Source: RI-231 sp041394905 (GTDB taxonomy: Bacteria; Acidobacteriota; Terriglobia; Bryobacterales; UBA6623). Taken from it: DNA of 64,000 nt. This document shows positions 27,532-37,699 of the stretch, one piece after another. The notes beneath the pieces are model-generated. The model was given only the letters and a program-made list of their open reading frames with translations, did no database searches and was not told where the DNA came from. A program made the translations under genes and the position numbers. How positions within the stretch are numbered: the stretch's first letter is position 1; each line of letters starts with the position of its first letter. The stretch lies in contig JAWKHJ010000028.1 of assembly GCA_041394905.1 (NCBI GenBank), positions 6,399-70,398 of the forward strand. The letters run 5' to 3'.

Positions 27532-28806
27532 ATGAAGAGCACGAAGCGTTCCGCCCCCTCCGGCCTCAACCGCCGACACTTTCTACGAGCCGGCGCGACC
27601 GCCATCGCTCTACCAACGCTCGAAGCTTTCTCGGCTTCGGCGGCGACGACGACCGGGCCTCGCACGTTCGTCTCCATCGGGACCTATCTTGGCTGGTACG
27701 CTCCGGCGTTTTTCCCCAAGCAAAGCGGCACGGACTACGAGATGCCGGCGCTGCTCGAGCCTCTCGAAGAGCATCGTGAACACTTCACGATCTTCTCGGG
27801 GCTAGATCATCGAGCGCCCAATGGGCATGACGCCTGGAGCAACTATCTTTCCGGCAACGTCCCCGGCTCGTATTCGGTCGATCAGATGATCGCCGACGCG
27901 CTCGGCGAGAAGTCGCGCTTCCCTTCCCTGCACTTGATCGCCGGCCCAGCGAGCACACCAACGGCCGCCAGATGAGCTACACCAAGCAGGGCGTGCCGAT
28001 GCCGGAGATCGAGCGGCCCAGCGTGCTCTACCGCAAGTTATTCATGTCGCAAGCGGACCGCGCGCGCCGAGTACGTGCTCACTAGCGGCCGCAGCGCGCT
28101 TGACGACGTGCTCGAAGACGCGAAGCGGCTCCAGGCTGATCTACCGCAGTCGGACCGCGCCACCTCGGCGAATACTTCGACTCCGTGCGCTCCGTGGAGA
28201 AGCGCATGAACCAGCAGATCTCGTCGATCAACGAGCCGATTCCGCAACCCGACTACAAGCTCCCTGAATCGGACCCGATCACGCCGAACCTGCTGATGGA
28301 AGCGGAGCAGGTGCTTTACGACCTGATGGCCTTGCCATTCAGACCGAGTCCACACGCGTGATCACGTTCGGGCTCTACGGGCTGGGTCAGGTCTTCACCA
28401 TCGACGGAACGCCGCTTTCTGCCGGCTACCATGCGCTTTCCCATCACGGCAACGACCCGGGCATGGTGCGCGACTTGGTGAAACTCGAGCGAGCGCACAT
28501 GCAGCGCCTTTCGGGCTTCATCCGCCAACTGCGCGAAAAGAAGGATGCGCAGGGCCTGCCCTGCTCGACAGCACCATCGTGCTCGTAGGCACCGGCATGG
28601 GCGACGCGAGCCGCCACAGCAACCAGAACCTGCCGACGATGATCGCCGGCGGCGGCTTCCAGCATGGCCGCCACATCGCGATCGACCGTGAGGCGAGCGA
28701 TGCGCCGCTGCTCGGCGACCTCTACATCACCTTGATGCAGCGGCTCGGCATGGAGACCGACAGCTTCTCGAACGCATCGCGCAACATGAACCAGCTCTTC
28801 AGCTAG
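27532..28806 (+). pseudogene. DUF1552 family protein, broken by several frameshifts
   Basis: The start MKSTKRSAPSGLNRRHFLRA is a Tat-type leader. Family-like sequence follows in changing frames: PRTFVSIGTYLGWYAPAFFP, GLDHRAPNGHDAWSNYLSG, then MSYTKQGVPMPEIERPSVLY, then VITFGLYGLGQVFTIDGTPL...HALSHHGNDPGMV, and finally IVLVGTGMGDASRHSNQNLP to RNMNQLFS and the stop at 28806. At least four frame changes occur (near 27960, 28060-28170, 28330 and 28560). The protein sense is otherwise conserved and nothing else is degraded, so I think the shifts are sequence errors. It lies 2 bp before its usual DUF1592-type partner. Confidence 0.75.
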
Positions 28807-28808
28807 CC

Positions 28809-31404
28809 ATGACCCGTTACACAGCGCTCGGTTTGGCGACTTTCCTGCTCGCCGCGGGACGCTTGGCGCCAACGAGCTGACGCCCATCCCCTCCGGTCCG
28901 GCCAACACCCTCCAGACTCGCTGTCTGGTTTGCCACAGCGCCGCCGTCCACCAGGCCGGCATCAACCTCGAGCACAGCTCCATCGACTGGACCTCCGCCG
29001 AGAATCGCGCGCTGTGGGAGCGTGTGATGAAGGCGGTCGAGCAGGGGCGCATGCCGCCGTCGCCGATCCTGCCGCCTCAGCCCGCCGAACGTGAAGCGAT
29101 TGGTCTCCTTTCTCTCGACGGACTTGCCCAGAACACGCCCTTCGGCGGACATCTGCCAAGACGTCTGAACTCGGCTGAGTACGCGGCGACCATCCGATCC
29201 CTGTTCGACTATCCGCAGTTCGAGCTCCCGATGGGCTTTCCTCCGGATATGGTTTCGCACGGCTTCGACAACGTCTCCGAGGGACTCACGCTCTCGCCGC
29301 CGTTGATGGAAGCCTACGCCAACACCGCCTGGGAGGTGGCCGACTTCCTCTTCCCCCCGCCGCGCCCGGAAGCCAAGCAGCGCAGCTGGGACTCGCCGCC
29401 GGAAGACATGGTGATCAGCTTCTCCGCCTCCACGCTGCACGATGGCGTTCTCCGGCTGGTCTCGCGCAGCATCGACATCATGCGTAGCTGCACCTGGCCC
29501 AGCCGCGTCGAGATCATGGACGCGGGCACATACCGCATCACGCTCACCGCCTCCGAGTTCCGGCCCAAGACGGAAGAGCCGATGCAGCTCGAAGTCTACG
29601 CCCGCGAGATCACCGCCAGCGACCGCTCCAAGATCCAAGCGTTCCGTCTGCTCAAGACGATCGAAGTGACCTCCGAAACACCGGAAACGTTCACCTTCGA
29701 CGCCGACCTCTACCCCGGCCAAACCCCTCTGCTGCGCTGGGAGAACGCCGAGCTCGATCACACGCCCGAGAAGCTCGTCGAGCTCTATACCAAGCGCTTT
29801 ACGGAAAATCCGCGCTACCTCGCCGCCTATCTCAAAGCCATGTTCGACGAGAACGGCAAGCAGCAATCGGTGGCGCGTCTGCGCGGCCGCAATGGGCACG
29901 AGATCATCCACCAATACTTGGAGGACCCGTCGCTCGACATGAGCAACGCGACGATGGATTCCGAGTTGACCAAGCGTCTGATGAAGGTCATCGACTCCAT
30001 CGGCGGCATGCAGAACCTTGGCGACACGCTCGCCCACGAGTATCACGACAATGGCCCGGCGTTGCAGATTCACGACTTGAAAGTCGAAGGTCCGATCGCC
30101 ATCGTCGACGGCCCCGATGACAAGCAGCGCAAGAAGATCCGCCGCGAGCTCGCCGGCGCTGAGCCCGAAAGCCTGCCGCGCGAAGAATACGCCCGCCGCA
30201 CGCTCGCGCGCCTGTTGCCCAAGGCCTTCCACGGCCCCGTGGACGACGCCACGATCGAGCGCTACCTCGCCATCGCCACCGAGCACTGGGCCCAAGGCCA
30301 CACCTTCGACGAGGGCATGCACCTGCTGCTGCGCAACGTGCTCATCTCGCCGCGCTTCCTCTATCGCGGCCTGCACGAAGGGCCGCTCGACGACTACGGT
30401 TTGGCCACGCGCCTATCCTACTTCCTGCGGCTGGCGCCACCCGATGATGAGTTACTCGCCGCCGCCCGCGCCGGCAAGCTCACCGATCCGAAGGAGCTGC
30501 GCGCACAGGCCGAGCGCCTGATGCCCAACAAGCCAAATGACGCGATGATCCGCAGCTTCACCGGTCAGTGGCTCGACATGCGCAAGCTCGCGTCGATCAT
30601 GCCCGATCCAAAGCTCAAGTTCTCCGAGGCCGACGTCTCCACCGCCCGGCAGGAAGTCGAACAGTTCTTCACCGCGATGCTCAACGAGAATCGCCCGATG
30701 ACGGACTTCATCGATCCCGACTTCACTTTTACTTCGAAGAACTTCGCCGTGAAGATCTACGAGTTCGAGGGCCACTCCGAAGACACCGCGGAAGGCCGCA
30801 AAGTCCAACGGCTGCCCATGGCGCGCGGCGGACGATACGGCGGACTGCTCGGTCAGTCGGGGGTGATGATCGCGACGGCGAACGGCGTCGATACGCAACC
30901 GGTGCTGCGCGGCGTCTGGATTCTCGACCGCATCCTGGGCATGCCGCCCCCGCCGCCGCCCAAGAACGTCCCCGCGCTCACGCCGGACGTGAACGGCGCA
31001 AAAACGCCGCGCGAGCTGCTCGCCGCCCACACCAAGGACGCCTCCTGCGCCGGCTGCCACAAGCAGATCGACCCCTTCGGCTTCGTGATGGAAAACTTTG
31101 ATCCCGTCGGCCGCTGGCGTGAAGAGTGGCCCAAGTCCAACGCCCCGATCGAATCCGCCGTCACTCTGCCCGACGGCACGCCCGCCCAGGACGTGACCGA
31201 CCTCAAGCGCTGGCTCGTCGGCCACATCGACTATTTTTCGACCTGCTTCTCCGAGAAGCTGATGACGTACGCTACCGGGCGTGTCCCCAACTTCGCCGAG
31301 CAGAAAGAGCTCGAAGCTATCGTCCGCGCCAACCGCGAAACGGCAACCGCACGCGGGATCTGGTGCTGGCGTTAGTCGAAAGCAAGACGTTCCGAACACG
31401 GTAA
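28809..31404 (+). CDS. DUF1587/DUF1592/DUF1588/DUF1585 cytochrome-type protein (two frameshifts)
   Basis: The start MTRYTALGLATFLLAA is a signal peptide; the frame changes at about 28860 into NELTPIPSGPANTLQT followed by RCLVCHSAAVH, a CxxCH haem-binding site. The large central part (RRLNSAEYAATIRSLFDYPQ for DUF1587; LSYFLRLAPPDDELLAAARA for DUF1592; SCAGCHKQIDPFGFVMENFD for DUF1588) is intact. At about 31340 the frame changes again to give RTRDLVLALVESKTFRTR, the normal DUF1585 end, with stop at 31404. The protein is periplasmic or surface, probably electron-transfer related, and always paired with DUF1552; its reaction is unknown. Confidence 0.85.
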
Positions 31405-32291
31405 ACGGTACCGTCCTGCTGACGGTCGGTCCAACTACCGAGAGCCGCAGCCGTTTGCGCTGTGGTTTGAGGCACAGACCCTGCGGCGCGCGGTCGCACC
31501 GGAGCCATATCCTTCAATCGGACCCGGTACTCGATGTGCAACCGCCGAGCGCGTCTTGATTCCCGGGGTACCGAATCTACTTCCTGTCGAGACGGCCATT
31601 GATCTCCTCGGCGGTGGAACCAAGGAAGAGCCGCATCGACACAAAGAGCAAGTGGGCGCGGACGACCACGTAAGCGAAGCGTAACGCACTGCCGCATCAG
31701 CAGACGGTCGGGAAGACCCCAACTCTTGCCGCGATCCCTCACGGCATTGCCGGGGAGGTAGGGCTCAACCAAGGTAAGATTTGTCGCCGGCTTCCCGCCT
31801 CATTCCGTACGTCGCAGCCCCAGCGGCAAGCCCAAGTTCGCCTTCGCACCTGGTGCGTGATCCGGCAAACGTCCCCAATGCAACCCGGTCAGCGCAGCTG
31901 GGCCAGTAGGATCGTCGAGGGTGCGCGCAGCCGCGCCTTCCCCGCATACTCCAGCTACGCGCCGCATGAGCGCCCAGTGAACCCCTGAAAGTCGCTCTTC
32001 GCCTTTAGGTGCTCGCCAATCCCGTAAGCCGCCGTTCGGAATACCAACGGGCGGAGGTCGCGGCAATGTCGTGCGGCAGGAACTCGATCGCAGACGCTCT
32101 CGCACGTTGCCGGCAGCTGTATCGTCCGGAGAGCTGAGTGGCCTCCCCGCGCTTAGGCCCGACAAGCGCGTCTCCCAAGACGCTCCGAACAAACCACGAC
32201 CTTGATCCGCAGACCCAGGCGCTGGGCTGCTCTCCTTTTTCCTCCACGCCCGGCCCCCGCCGCCGTCACACCTTGTAGGGACCCTGCGCCC
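31405..32291. other. 887-bp stretch with no recognised gene
   Basis: Both strands contain mid-length open frames (for example minus 31317-31772 and 31800-32192), but none shows a recognisable family, signal peptide or convincing residue use. Given the number of frameshifts on both sides, a short damaged gene on the minus strand cannot be excluded. I see no tRNA, repeat array or transposon end here. Confidence 0.4.
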
Positions 32292-33904
32292 ATGGCAGCC
32301 GCTGATCCAGTCGTACCGAAGCCCCAGGCCCTCGACGCCTCCGAGGAGGAGCGCGCCCGCGAGCCTCGCGGCGCGCTACCGCTACGAGTTCGTCAACCTC
32401 GCCACGGCCCACATCGACTCGAACTTTTCCGCTCGATCCCCGTCGAGCCTCATGTTCCGGCGCAATTCGTTCCCTCGCTGAGCGCAACGGAGCGCTCGAC
32501 ATCGCCATCGCCGACCCCAGCCAGCTTCCCGCGCTCGACGAGATCTCCGTCCTGCTCGGCAAGAAGATCCGCATCAAGGTCGCGACGCTCTCCCAGATCA
32601 ACGACCTGCCCAAGAAGACCGAGCAGTCCCAGCGCGTCCTCGAAGAGGTCACCGAGGGCTTCGTCCTCGACGTCATCCAGGACGACGACTCCGACGAGAC
32701 CCTCTCCATCGAAAAGCTGACCGGCGACGACGACATCTCGCCCGTCATCAAGCTCGTCGACACCACCATCTTCAACGCCCTCGAACGCCGCGCGTCGGAC
32801 ATCCACATCGAGACGCGCAACTCCGAGGTCGCCATCAAGTACCGCATCGACGGCGTGCTGCACTACGCCATGCCGCCGATCTCGAAGGACTGGCACGAGA
32901 CCATCCTGTCGCGCATCAAGGTCATGTCCGAGCTCGACATCGCCGAGCGCCGTGCCCAGGACTACCAGCGTTTGCGTCCGCTACAGGGCGCCAGATCGAC
33001 TTCCGCGTCTCGATCATGCCCACCGTCCACGGCGAAGACGCCGCGCTGCGCGTGCTCGACAAGGAGTCGATGAGCGAGAAGTTCAAGAAGCTCGCCACCT
33101 CGAGGTCGTCGGCCCGAAAACGACAAGCGTCGTTTTTCTCGCTACATCCACGAGCCCTACGGCATGGTGCTGGTCACCGGCCCCACCGGATCGGGCAAGA
33201 CCACCACGCTCTACTCCGCGCTGAGCGAGATCAAGACCGACGAAGACAAGATCATCACCATCGAGGACCCGGTCAGTACCAGCTGTACGGGATCACCCAG
33301 ATCGGTGAACGAAAAGAAAGGCTTGACCTTTCGCCCGGCCTGCGCTCGATCCTACGCCACGACCCGGACAAGATCATGGTTGGCGAGATCCGCGACCCCG
33401 AAACCGCGCAAATTGCGATCCAGTCCGCGCTCACCGGTCACTTGGTCTTTACCACCGTCCACGCGAATAACGTAGTAGACGTACTAGGACGATTTCTCAA
33501 TATGGGCGTCGAGGCCTATAACTTCGTCTCGGCGCTCAATTGTATTCTTGCGCAACGACTGGTGCGTTTGATTTGTCCGAACCGTCGTGTCAAAGTTCGC
33601 TACCCCACGGAATTACTCGAAGAATCGGGTCTAAACCCGGCGCAGTGGGCATTTCGACTTCACGGAAGGCGAAGGCTGCATCGAATGTTCGGGTACTGGT
33701 TTCCGCGGTCGAACGGCCATTCACGAACTTCTCGACATGTCCGATCGCATCCGCGAGCTAATCCTGGAACGCCGCCCGTCCTCGGAAATCATGCGCGCCG
33801 CGCGGGAAGAGGGCATGACAACCTTGCGGGAATCCGCAATCGAGCGCGTACGCGACGGTATCACGACTCTGCGTGAGATCAACAAAGTTACGTTCATCGA
33901 ATAG
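32292..33904 (+). pseudogene. pilB: Type IV pilus/type II secretion ATPase PilB/GspE, broken by many frameshifts
   Basis: ATG 32292 (MAAADPVVPKPQALDASEEE) leads, after frame changes, into the MshEN-type N-terminal domain (LAARYRYEFVNLATAHIDSN, RSIPVELMFR). An intact stretch follows (DIAIADPSQLPALDEISVLL on to ASDIHIETRNSEVAIKYRID), then Walker A GPTGSGKTTTLYSA (33179-33220), Walker B DPDKIMVGEIRDPET and the His box GHLVFTTVHANN. The end CIECSGTGFRGRTAIHELLD...LREINKVTFIE stops at 33904. About eight single-base shifts occur (about 32366, 32420, 32480, 32985, 33100, 33272, 33310, 33650). The first zinc pair reads CPNR instead of CPxC, which may also be an error. PilB powers pilus extension. Confidence 0.85.
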
Positions 33905-33998
33905 ACCTTGACAATGACGCGTGAAACGAGCATCCCGGTTGAGCGATACTCTTACCAATGTCGTAACTCCTGGCATATGCCGGGAGTCTGGCTTACAC

Positions 33999-34391
33999 AT
34001 GCTCACCCTGGACAAAACGCTCCCGAAATCTTTTCGAGACTCGCCCGCCTGGAAGTCCTCGCACGAGCTGACGCTTGCCGTCTACCAAGTCACGCTCCAG
34101 TTCCCCCGACTGGAAACTTTTGGCCTAATCCACGAGCTGCGTCGCAGTGCAGCCGGGGTTGGAGCAAGCATTGCCGACGCCTTCGGGCGCAACTCGTGGG
34201 GAGCTACGGAGGCTCACCCAGAACGCGTGCGGGTGCTTGGAGGAGACCAAGAACTTCCTGCTTTGGTCGCCGATTTGGGTTTCTTGAAGCGCGAGGATTG
34301 CGACCGGCTGTTGGCCATCGCCGACAAGACCAGTGCGCTGATCTGCGACATGGAGCGATGGCTACCGCAACAAGACCTCTTCCCGCACTGA
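33999..34391 (+). CDS. Four-helix-bundle protein of the S23/IVP family (paired frameshifts)
   Basis: The product starts MLTLDKTLPKSFRDSPAWKS, then SHELTLAVYQVTLQFPRLET followed by FGLIHELRRSAAGVGASIADAFGR, the S23-type four-helix pattern. The middle (about 34190-34265) reads in another frame as RRLTQNACGCLEETKNFLL, which supplies the missing third helix. The normal frame returns at VADLGFLKREDCDRLLAIAD. S23-like proteins occur as 23S rRNA intervening-sequence ORFs, retroelement Avd proteins and stand-alone genes; here there is no rRNA or reverse transcriptase. It sits between pilB and pilM on the same strand, overlapping the probable pilM start. Confidence 0.7.
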   Translation: MLTLDKTLPKSFRDSPAWKSSHELTLAVYQVTLQFPRLETFGLIHELRRSAAGVGASIADAFGRNSWGATEAHPERVRVLGGDQELPALVADLGFLKREDCDRLLAIADKTSALICDMERWLPQQDLFPH

Positions 34392-35291
34392 TGTGCGGTA
34401 TATGGGCTCCATGCCGGTTCGTTCACCTCCGACCCGCCGCTGTTCGTCTTCGAGATGGATGAAGCCGGCGTCGTGGGCGGTGCCGCTTGACGCGCCCTCG
34501 AGCCGGAAGTCCATGGCGAGCGATTCTTCGAACCCGGCGTGCTGGATCCGGTTCCGGGACGACTCAACATCCGCGACATGCAGGCCGTCGAAGCGGTCCG
34601 CAGCCTGCTCGACGAGATCGGCCCGGTCAAGCGCAACGAGGTTGCCTGATTCTGCCGACGAGTCCTCCCGCCTGACGGTGTTGGACTTCGAGACGCTCCT
34701 CCAAGCACGAGGAAATCGATCGATCGCTGCGCTTCCGGCTGACCAAGTCCGTGCTGTCTGACGTACAAGAGGCGCGCATGGCGTCGGTTGTGCAGCGCAA
34801 CGCCAAGGGCGTGGCGGCGCTGGTTGCGGTGACGGCGGCAGAAGTGGTGCGCCAGTACGAGAGCGTGCTGGAAACAGTGCATGTGGCCCGGTTACGTCAG
34901 CGTCTCGGCGGCGTCGGCGCTCAATCTGGCCCCGGAAGGCGGCATGACGCTGTTCGCAAAGCTCTCGAGCCGCATGCTCACGCTGAGCGTAGTGGACGCG
35001 GACGGGTGCGTATGGTCCGCGCCGTTGAGCGCGCACCCGAATCCCTGACAACGCCGGAGCGCGCACTGACGACATGCTCGCCGACCTCTCACCCCACGCT
35101 CGTGTTCGTAGCGGACAACCTGGGGCGCCCAGGTCGACCGGCTCACCTTGTGCGGCTTCGGCGACTTGCTCCACCCTGCCCTGCAACGCTTTCCGCGCGA
35201 GCACGGGTGTACGGTGGAGACCGTGCAGTCGCCCTTCGGGCCGCCGCCCGCGCGTGAGTGCGGCATTTGGGGGTACCTGCGGCTGCAATGA
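34391..35291 (+). pseudogene. pilM: PilM-like type IV pilus assembly protein, broken by several frameshifts
   Basis: Reading across frames gives PPLFVFEMDEAGVVGGA, RLNIRDMQAVEAVRSLLDEI, LPDESSRLTVLDFETL, IDRSLRFRLTKSV, QEARMASVVQRNAKGVAALV, VSALSALNLAPEGGMTLFAK and DRLTLCGFGDLL, ending GIWGYLRLQ at 35291. This is the actin-like PilM fold as seen in acidobacterial pilus operons. At least five frame changes occur. The stop overlaps the next ATG by 4 bp. PilM links PilN/PilO to the ATPase on the cytoplasmic side. The start is not resolved; 34391 is a best guess. Confidence 0.7.
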
Positions 35292-35828
35292 CGCGCACCG
35301 AGCTCATCCTAGAAACGCGTCGACTGGCATTGCGCACTTGGCGCGATGACGATGTCGCAGCACTGCACCGCGACATCCTGGGCGCGCCTGAAGTGATGGT
35401 CTTCTCGCTCGGCGCCATGTCTGTAGGTGAAGTGCGCAAGTGGCTCGAGCAGAAACGCCGCGATTACTTGCACGACGGCTTTTCGCGCTGGGCCGTGGAG
35501 CAGAAGCTCGACGGGCGTTTGGTCGGCGTCTGCGGCATCGCCTATCAGGAACTGCCCGAGGGACGCTTTCCCGAGGTTGGCTATCGCTTCGCGCGCGATG
35601 TCTGGGGACAGGGCCTTGCGAGCGAGGCCGCCGGCGCATGCGTCGAGTGGGCCTGGGCCAACAAGAACTGGGGCCTGCTGACCGCGATCATCGAGCCCGC
35701 CAACCGCCGCTCCATTCGCGTGGCCGAGAAGATCGGCATGCGGCCCGGTTGGGAAACCGTCTTCTTCAAACGTAACGTCGTAGTCTATGGCCGACAATCC
35801 GAGCGGCGGATCCAGGGGGCCGTTTTAA
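35288..35828 (+). CDS. GNAT-family N-acetyltransferase (RimJ/RimL-like), 3' end uncertain
   Basis: The product MTRTELILETRRLALRTWRD is followed by VVGVCGIAYQELPEG-like strands (RLVGVCGIAYQELPEGRFPE), the acetyl-CoA loop VGYRFARDVWGQGLASEAAG and IIEPANRRSIRVAEKIGMRP, the standard GNAT motifs B and A. The open frame runs on into pilN without a stop. A one-base shift near 35790 gives a stop at 35826-35828, which I take as the real end. The gene overlaps pilM by 4 bp and sits inside the pilus cluster. The acetylated target is unknown; pilin or another pilus protein is only a suggestion. Confidence 0.75.
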
Positions 35829-35832
35829 CCAA

Positions 35833-36396
35833 GTGCGCATCGATCTCAATCTGGCCACCAAGCCTTCGGGCGCGCCCGTCTCTTCTGGACTCTCAGCGGA
35901 CTCGCCGCAGCCGTGCTGGCGCTCGTCGCCGCTGGCCTTGGATGGACCTACGCGCAAATCAGACCGTTTCGCCTGAAACCGAGCAGGCTCGCATGGAGAT
36001 CCAGCGCCAGCTCAGCCAGCTCGGCGGCGAAGAGGCCACGCTGACCAACGATCTGCGCCAAGCCTCGACGGTCGATCTCTACGATCGCTCCTTCTTCCTC
36101 AACCAACTGCTCACGCGCAAAGGCGTGTCGTGGCAGAAGACGTTCGAGGACGTGGAGAAGGTCTTGCCGCCGCGAGTGCTGATGATGCAGATCCGCCCTG
36201 AGGTGACGTTCGAGAACAAGATCGACCTGGAAATGCAGGTCGGCGCCGAGTCGCTCGGCGACTTCATCGAATTCGTGACCGCGCTCGAAAAATCCGACGT
36301 GTTCGGCCCGCTCGCGTGCGCGGCTACAACCCGCCCAACGAGAACGAGCCCTACCACCGCTATTTGCTTTCGGTGAGCTATGACCAACAACTCTAG
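35833..36396 (+). CDS. pilN: PilN-like type IV pilus assembly protein (frameshifted near both ends)
   Basis: GTG 35833 gives VRIDLNLATKP, the typical PilN start (RIDLNLA). After a frame change near 35865 the TM segment reads SGLAAAVLALVAAGLGWTYA. The coiled-coil part ARMEIQRQLSQLGGEEATLT and the ferredoxin-like part KVLPPRVLMMQIRPEVTFEN follow intact. A second change near 36310 gives VRGYNPPNENEPYHRYLLSV and a stop at 36396, overlapping pilO by 17 bp. PilN spans the inner membrane, binding PilM inside and PilO outside. Confidence 0.75.
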
Positions 36397-36958
36397 CGCC
36401 GCCAACAGATCGTCGAGCCGGCAGCTCTCCAAGCAGACCGTGATCGGCGCCTTGGTCGTCCTCGCGGCGCTCGAGCTCGCGTTTTGGTTCTTCCTGGTGC
36501 GTCCGCTGAGCAACCGCGAAGCCGAGCAACAGGCGCTGACGGCCAACCTCGTCGAGCAAGTCACGGCCAAACGCGACAGCGTGGAGCGCCTGCGCGATGC
36601 CAAAGCCAAAGTCGACGCGGCAGCCGCCGCCGGAGACGAATTGCTGGCGGAGCTGACCTTCGAACATCAGACAACCTTTTCCGAATTGCTGACCGAGATC
36701 GGCGCGGCCGCCAAGGAAGCCGGCGTCGAAGTGCGCGAGACCAACTACGAGAGCGACACCATCGAGGGCAACGACAAATACGGCATGGTCACCATCAGCG
36801 CCAACTTCCGCGGTTCCTACGAGAGCCTCGTCAAGTTGCTCCACCGGTTGGACCGCTCGCCCAAGTTCTTGATTGTCGAGCGACTCGGCGCCGCTCCGCG
36901 CGACGACGGCCAACTCGCCATCAGCATGCGCATCGACGCATTCGTGCGTGACTTATGA
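36380..36958 (+). CDS. pilO: PilO-like type IV pilus assembly protein
   Basis: The 192-residue protein is intact: a basic cytoplasmic start, TM segment TVIGALVVLAALELAFWFFL (about 24-43), a coiled coil (ALTANLVEQVTAKRDSVERL), then a ferredoxin-like domain (FSELLTEIGAAAKEAGVEVR, RGSYESLVKLLHRLDRSPKF). This is the PilO arrangement. It overlaps the end of pilN by 17 bp and the start of the next gene by 4 bp. PilN-PilO dimers form the periplasmic alignment complex. Confidence 0.82.
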   Translation: MTNNSSAANRSSSRQLSKQTVIGALVVLAALELAFWFFLVRPLSNREAEQQALTANLVEQVTAKRDSVERLRDAKAKVDAAAAAGDELLAELTFEHQTTFSELLTEIGAAAKEAGVEVRETNYESDTIEGNDKYGMVTISANFRGSYESLVKLLHRLDRSPKFLIVERLGAAPRDDGQLAISMRIDAFVRDL

Positions 36959-37697
36959 AAGTAGGGACCGAGGACAAGAAGAAAACCGCGCTCGCCATTG
37001 GGCTCACGCTCGTGGCGCTGGCCACGGTCTATGTCAATTTCTTCTCCGGCGGGCCCAGCAAGCCGTCCACGCCGCGTCCGCGACCTGTCGCCCAGCAGGC
37101 GCAGCCGCGCGCCGAGGCTGCTCGAACCGCAGGGCCGCTCTTCGCGTACGATCGCGACCGTCACGCAGAACCGTGCCCGCCGCAACCGCACCAACAACTT
37201 CGAGCCCATCTGGCAGCAGTCGCACGAAGGCGTGTTCGATCCGCTGGCCTCAGACCCGACCCTGCGCACGGACCTTGCTCGCCGCCGTGCGAAGCGTCCC
37301 GGCCGCGGGTTTCCAGCGCAACATCTTCCAATACGGCGAACGCCAACGCGTCGTCCAGCCGCTTTCGCAGGCCGATCGATCAAGGCCATCGCAAAGGCCA
37401 ATCCCAAACCCGCCTCCGGCGTCCACACGCCCCCTCCCGTCGCCAGCCAGCCCGCCGCACCGGCGCGCCGCAACCGCGCCGCGCCTCACCTGGAAATACT
37501 ACGGGTTCGCCAGCCCATCGGGCGATGGCAAACGCCGCGCATTCTTGCTCGACGGCGAGCATGTGCTGATTGGCAGCGAGGGCGACGCTTCCCGCGGCCG
37601 CTACAAGGTCAAGCGCGTCGGGCTGACCTCAATCGTCGTCGAGGACATGGAATATAGTGAGGAGCAGACGCTGCCCATCACGGCGCCCGCGAGCTAG
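36955..37697 (+). CDS. PilP-like inner-membrane protein of the pilus cluster (several frameshifts)
   Basis: ATG 36955 overlaps pilO (ATGA). The product begins with a TM anchor (TALAIGLTLVALATVYVNFF), then a Pro-rich linker. Across frames it reads RRNRTNNFEPIWQQSHEGVF, DPLASDPTLRTDL, then a C-terminal beta domain TWKYYGFASPSGDGKRRAFL, LDGEHVLIGSEGDASRGRYK, VKRVGLTSIVVEDMEY. At least three frame changes (about 37130, 37270, 37480) occur. Position after pilO, one TM and a small beta domain match PilP, the link to the secretin PilQ, but similarity to classic PilP is weak. No pilQ is in the window. Confidence 0.6.
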
Positions 37698-37699
37698 CC

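Noticed and set aside
31317..32192. Two minus-strand open frames of 151 and 130 codons
   Set aside because: No signal, domain or convincing start; kept only as part of the unexplained interval.
27532..33904. Interpretation of the broken DUF1552 and pilB genes as true pseudogenes
   Set aside because: Residue conservation between shifts is high and the same indel pattern hits most genes nearby, so sequence error is the simpler reading.
33999..34391. Diversity-generating retroelement based on the Avd-like protein
   Set aside because: No reverse transcriptase, template repeat or variable repeat was found around it.
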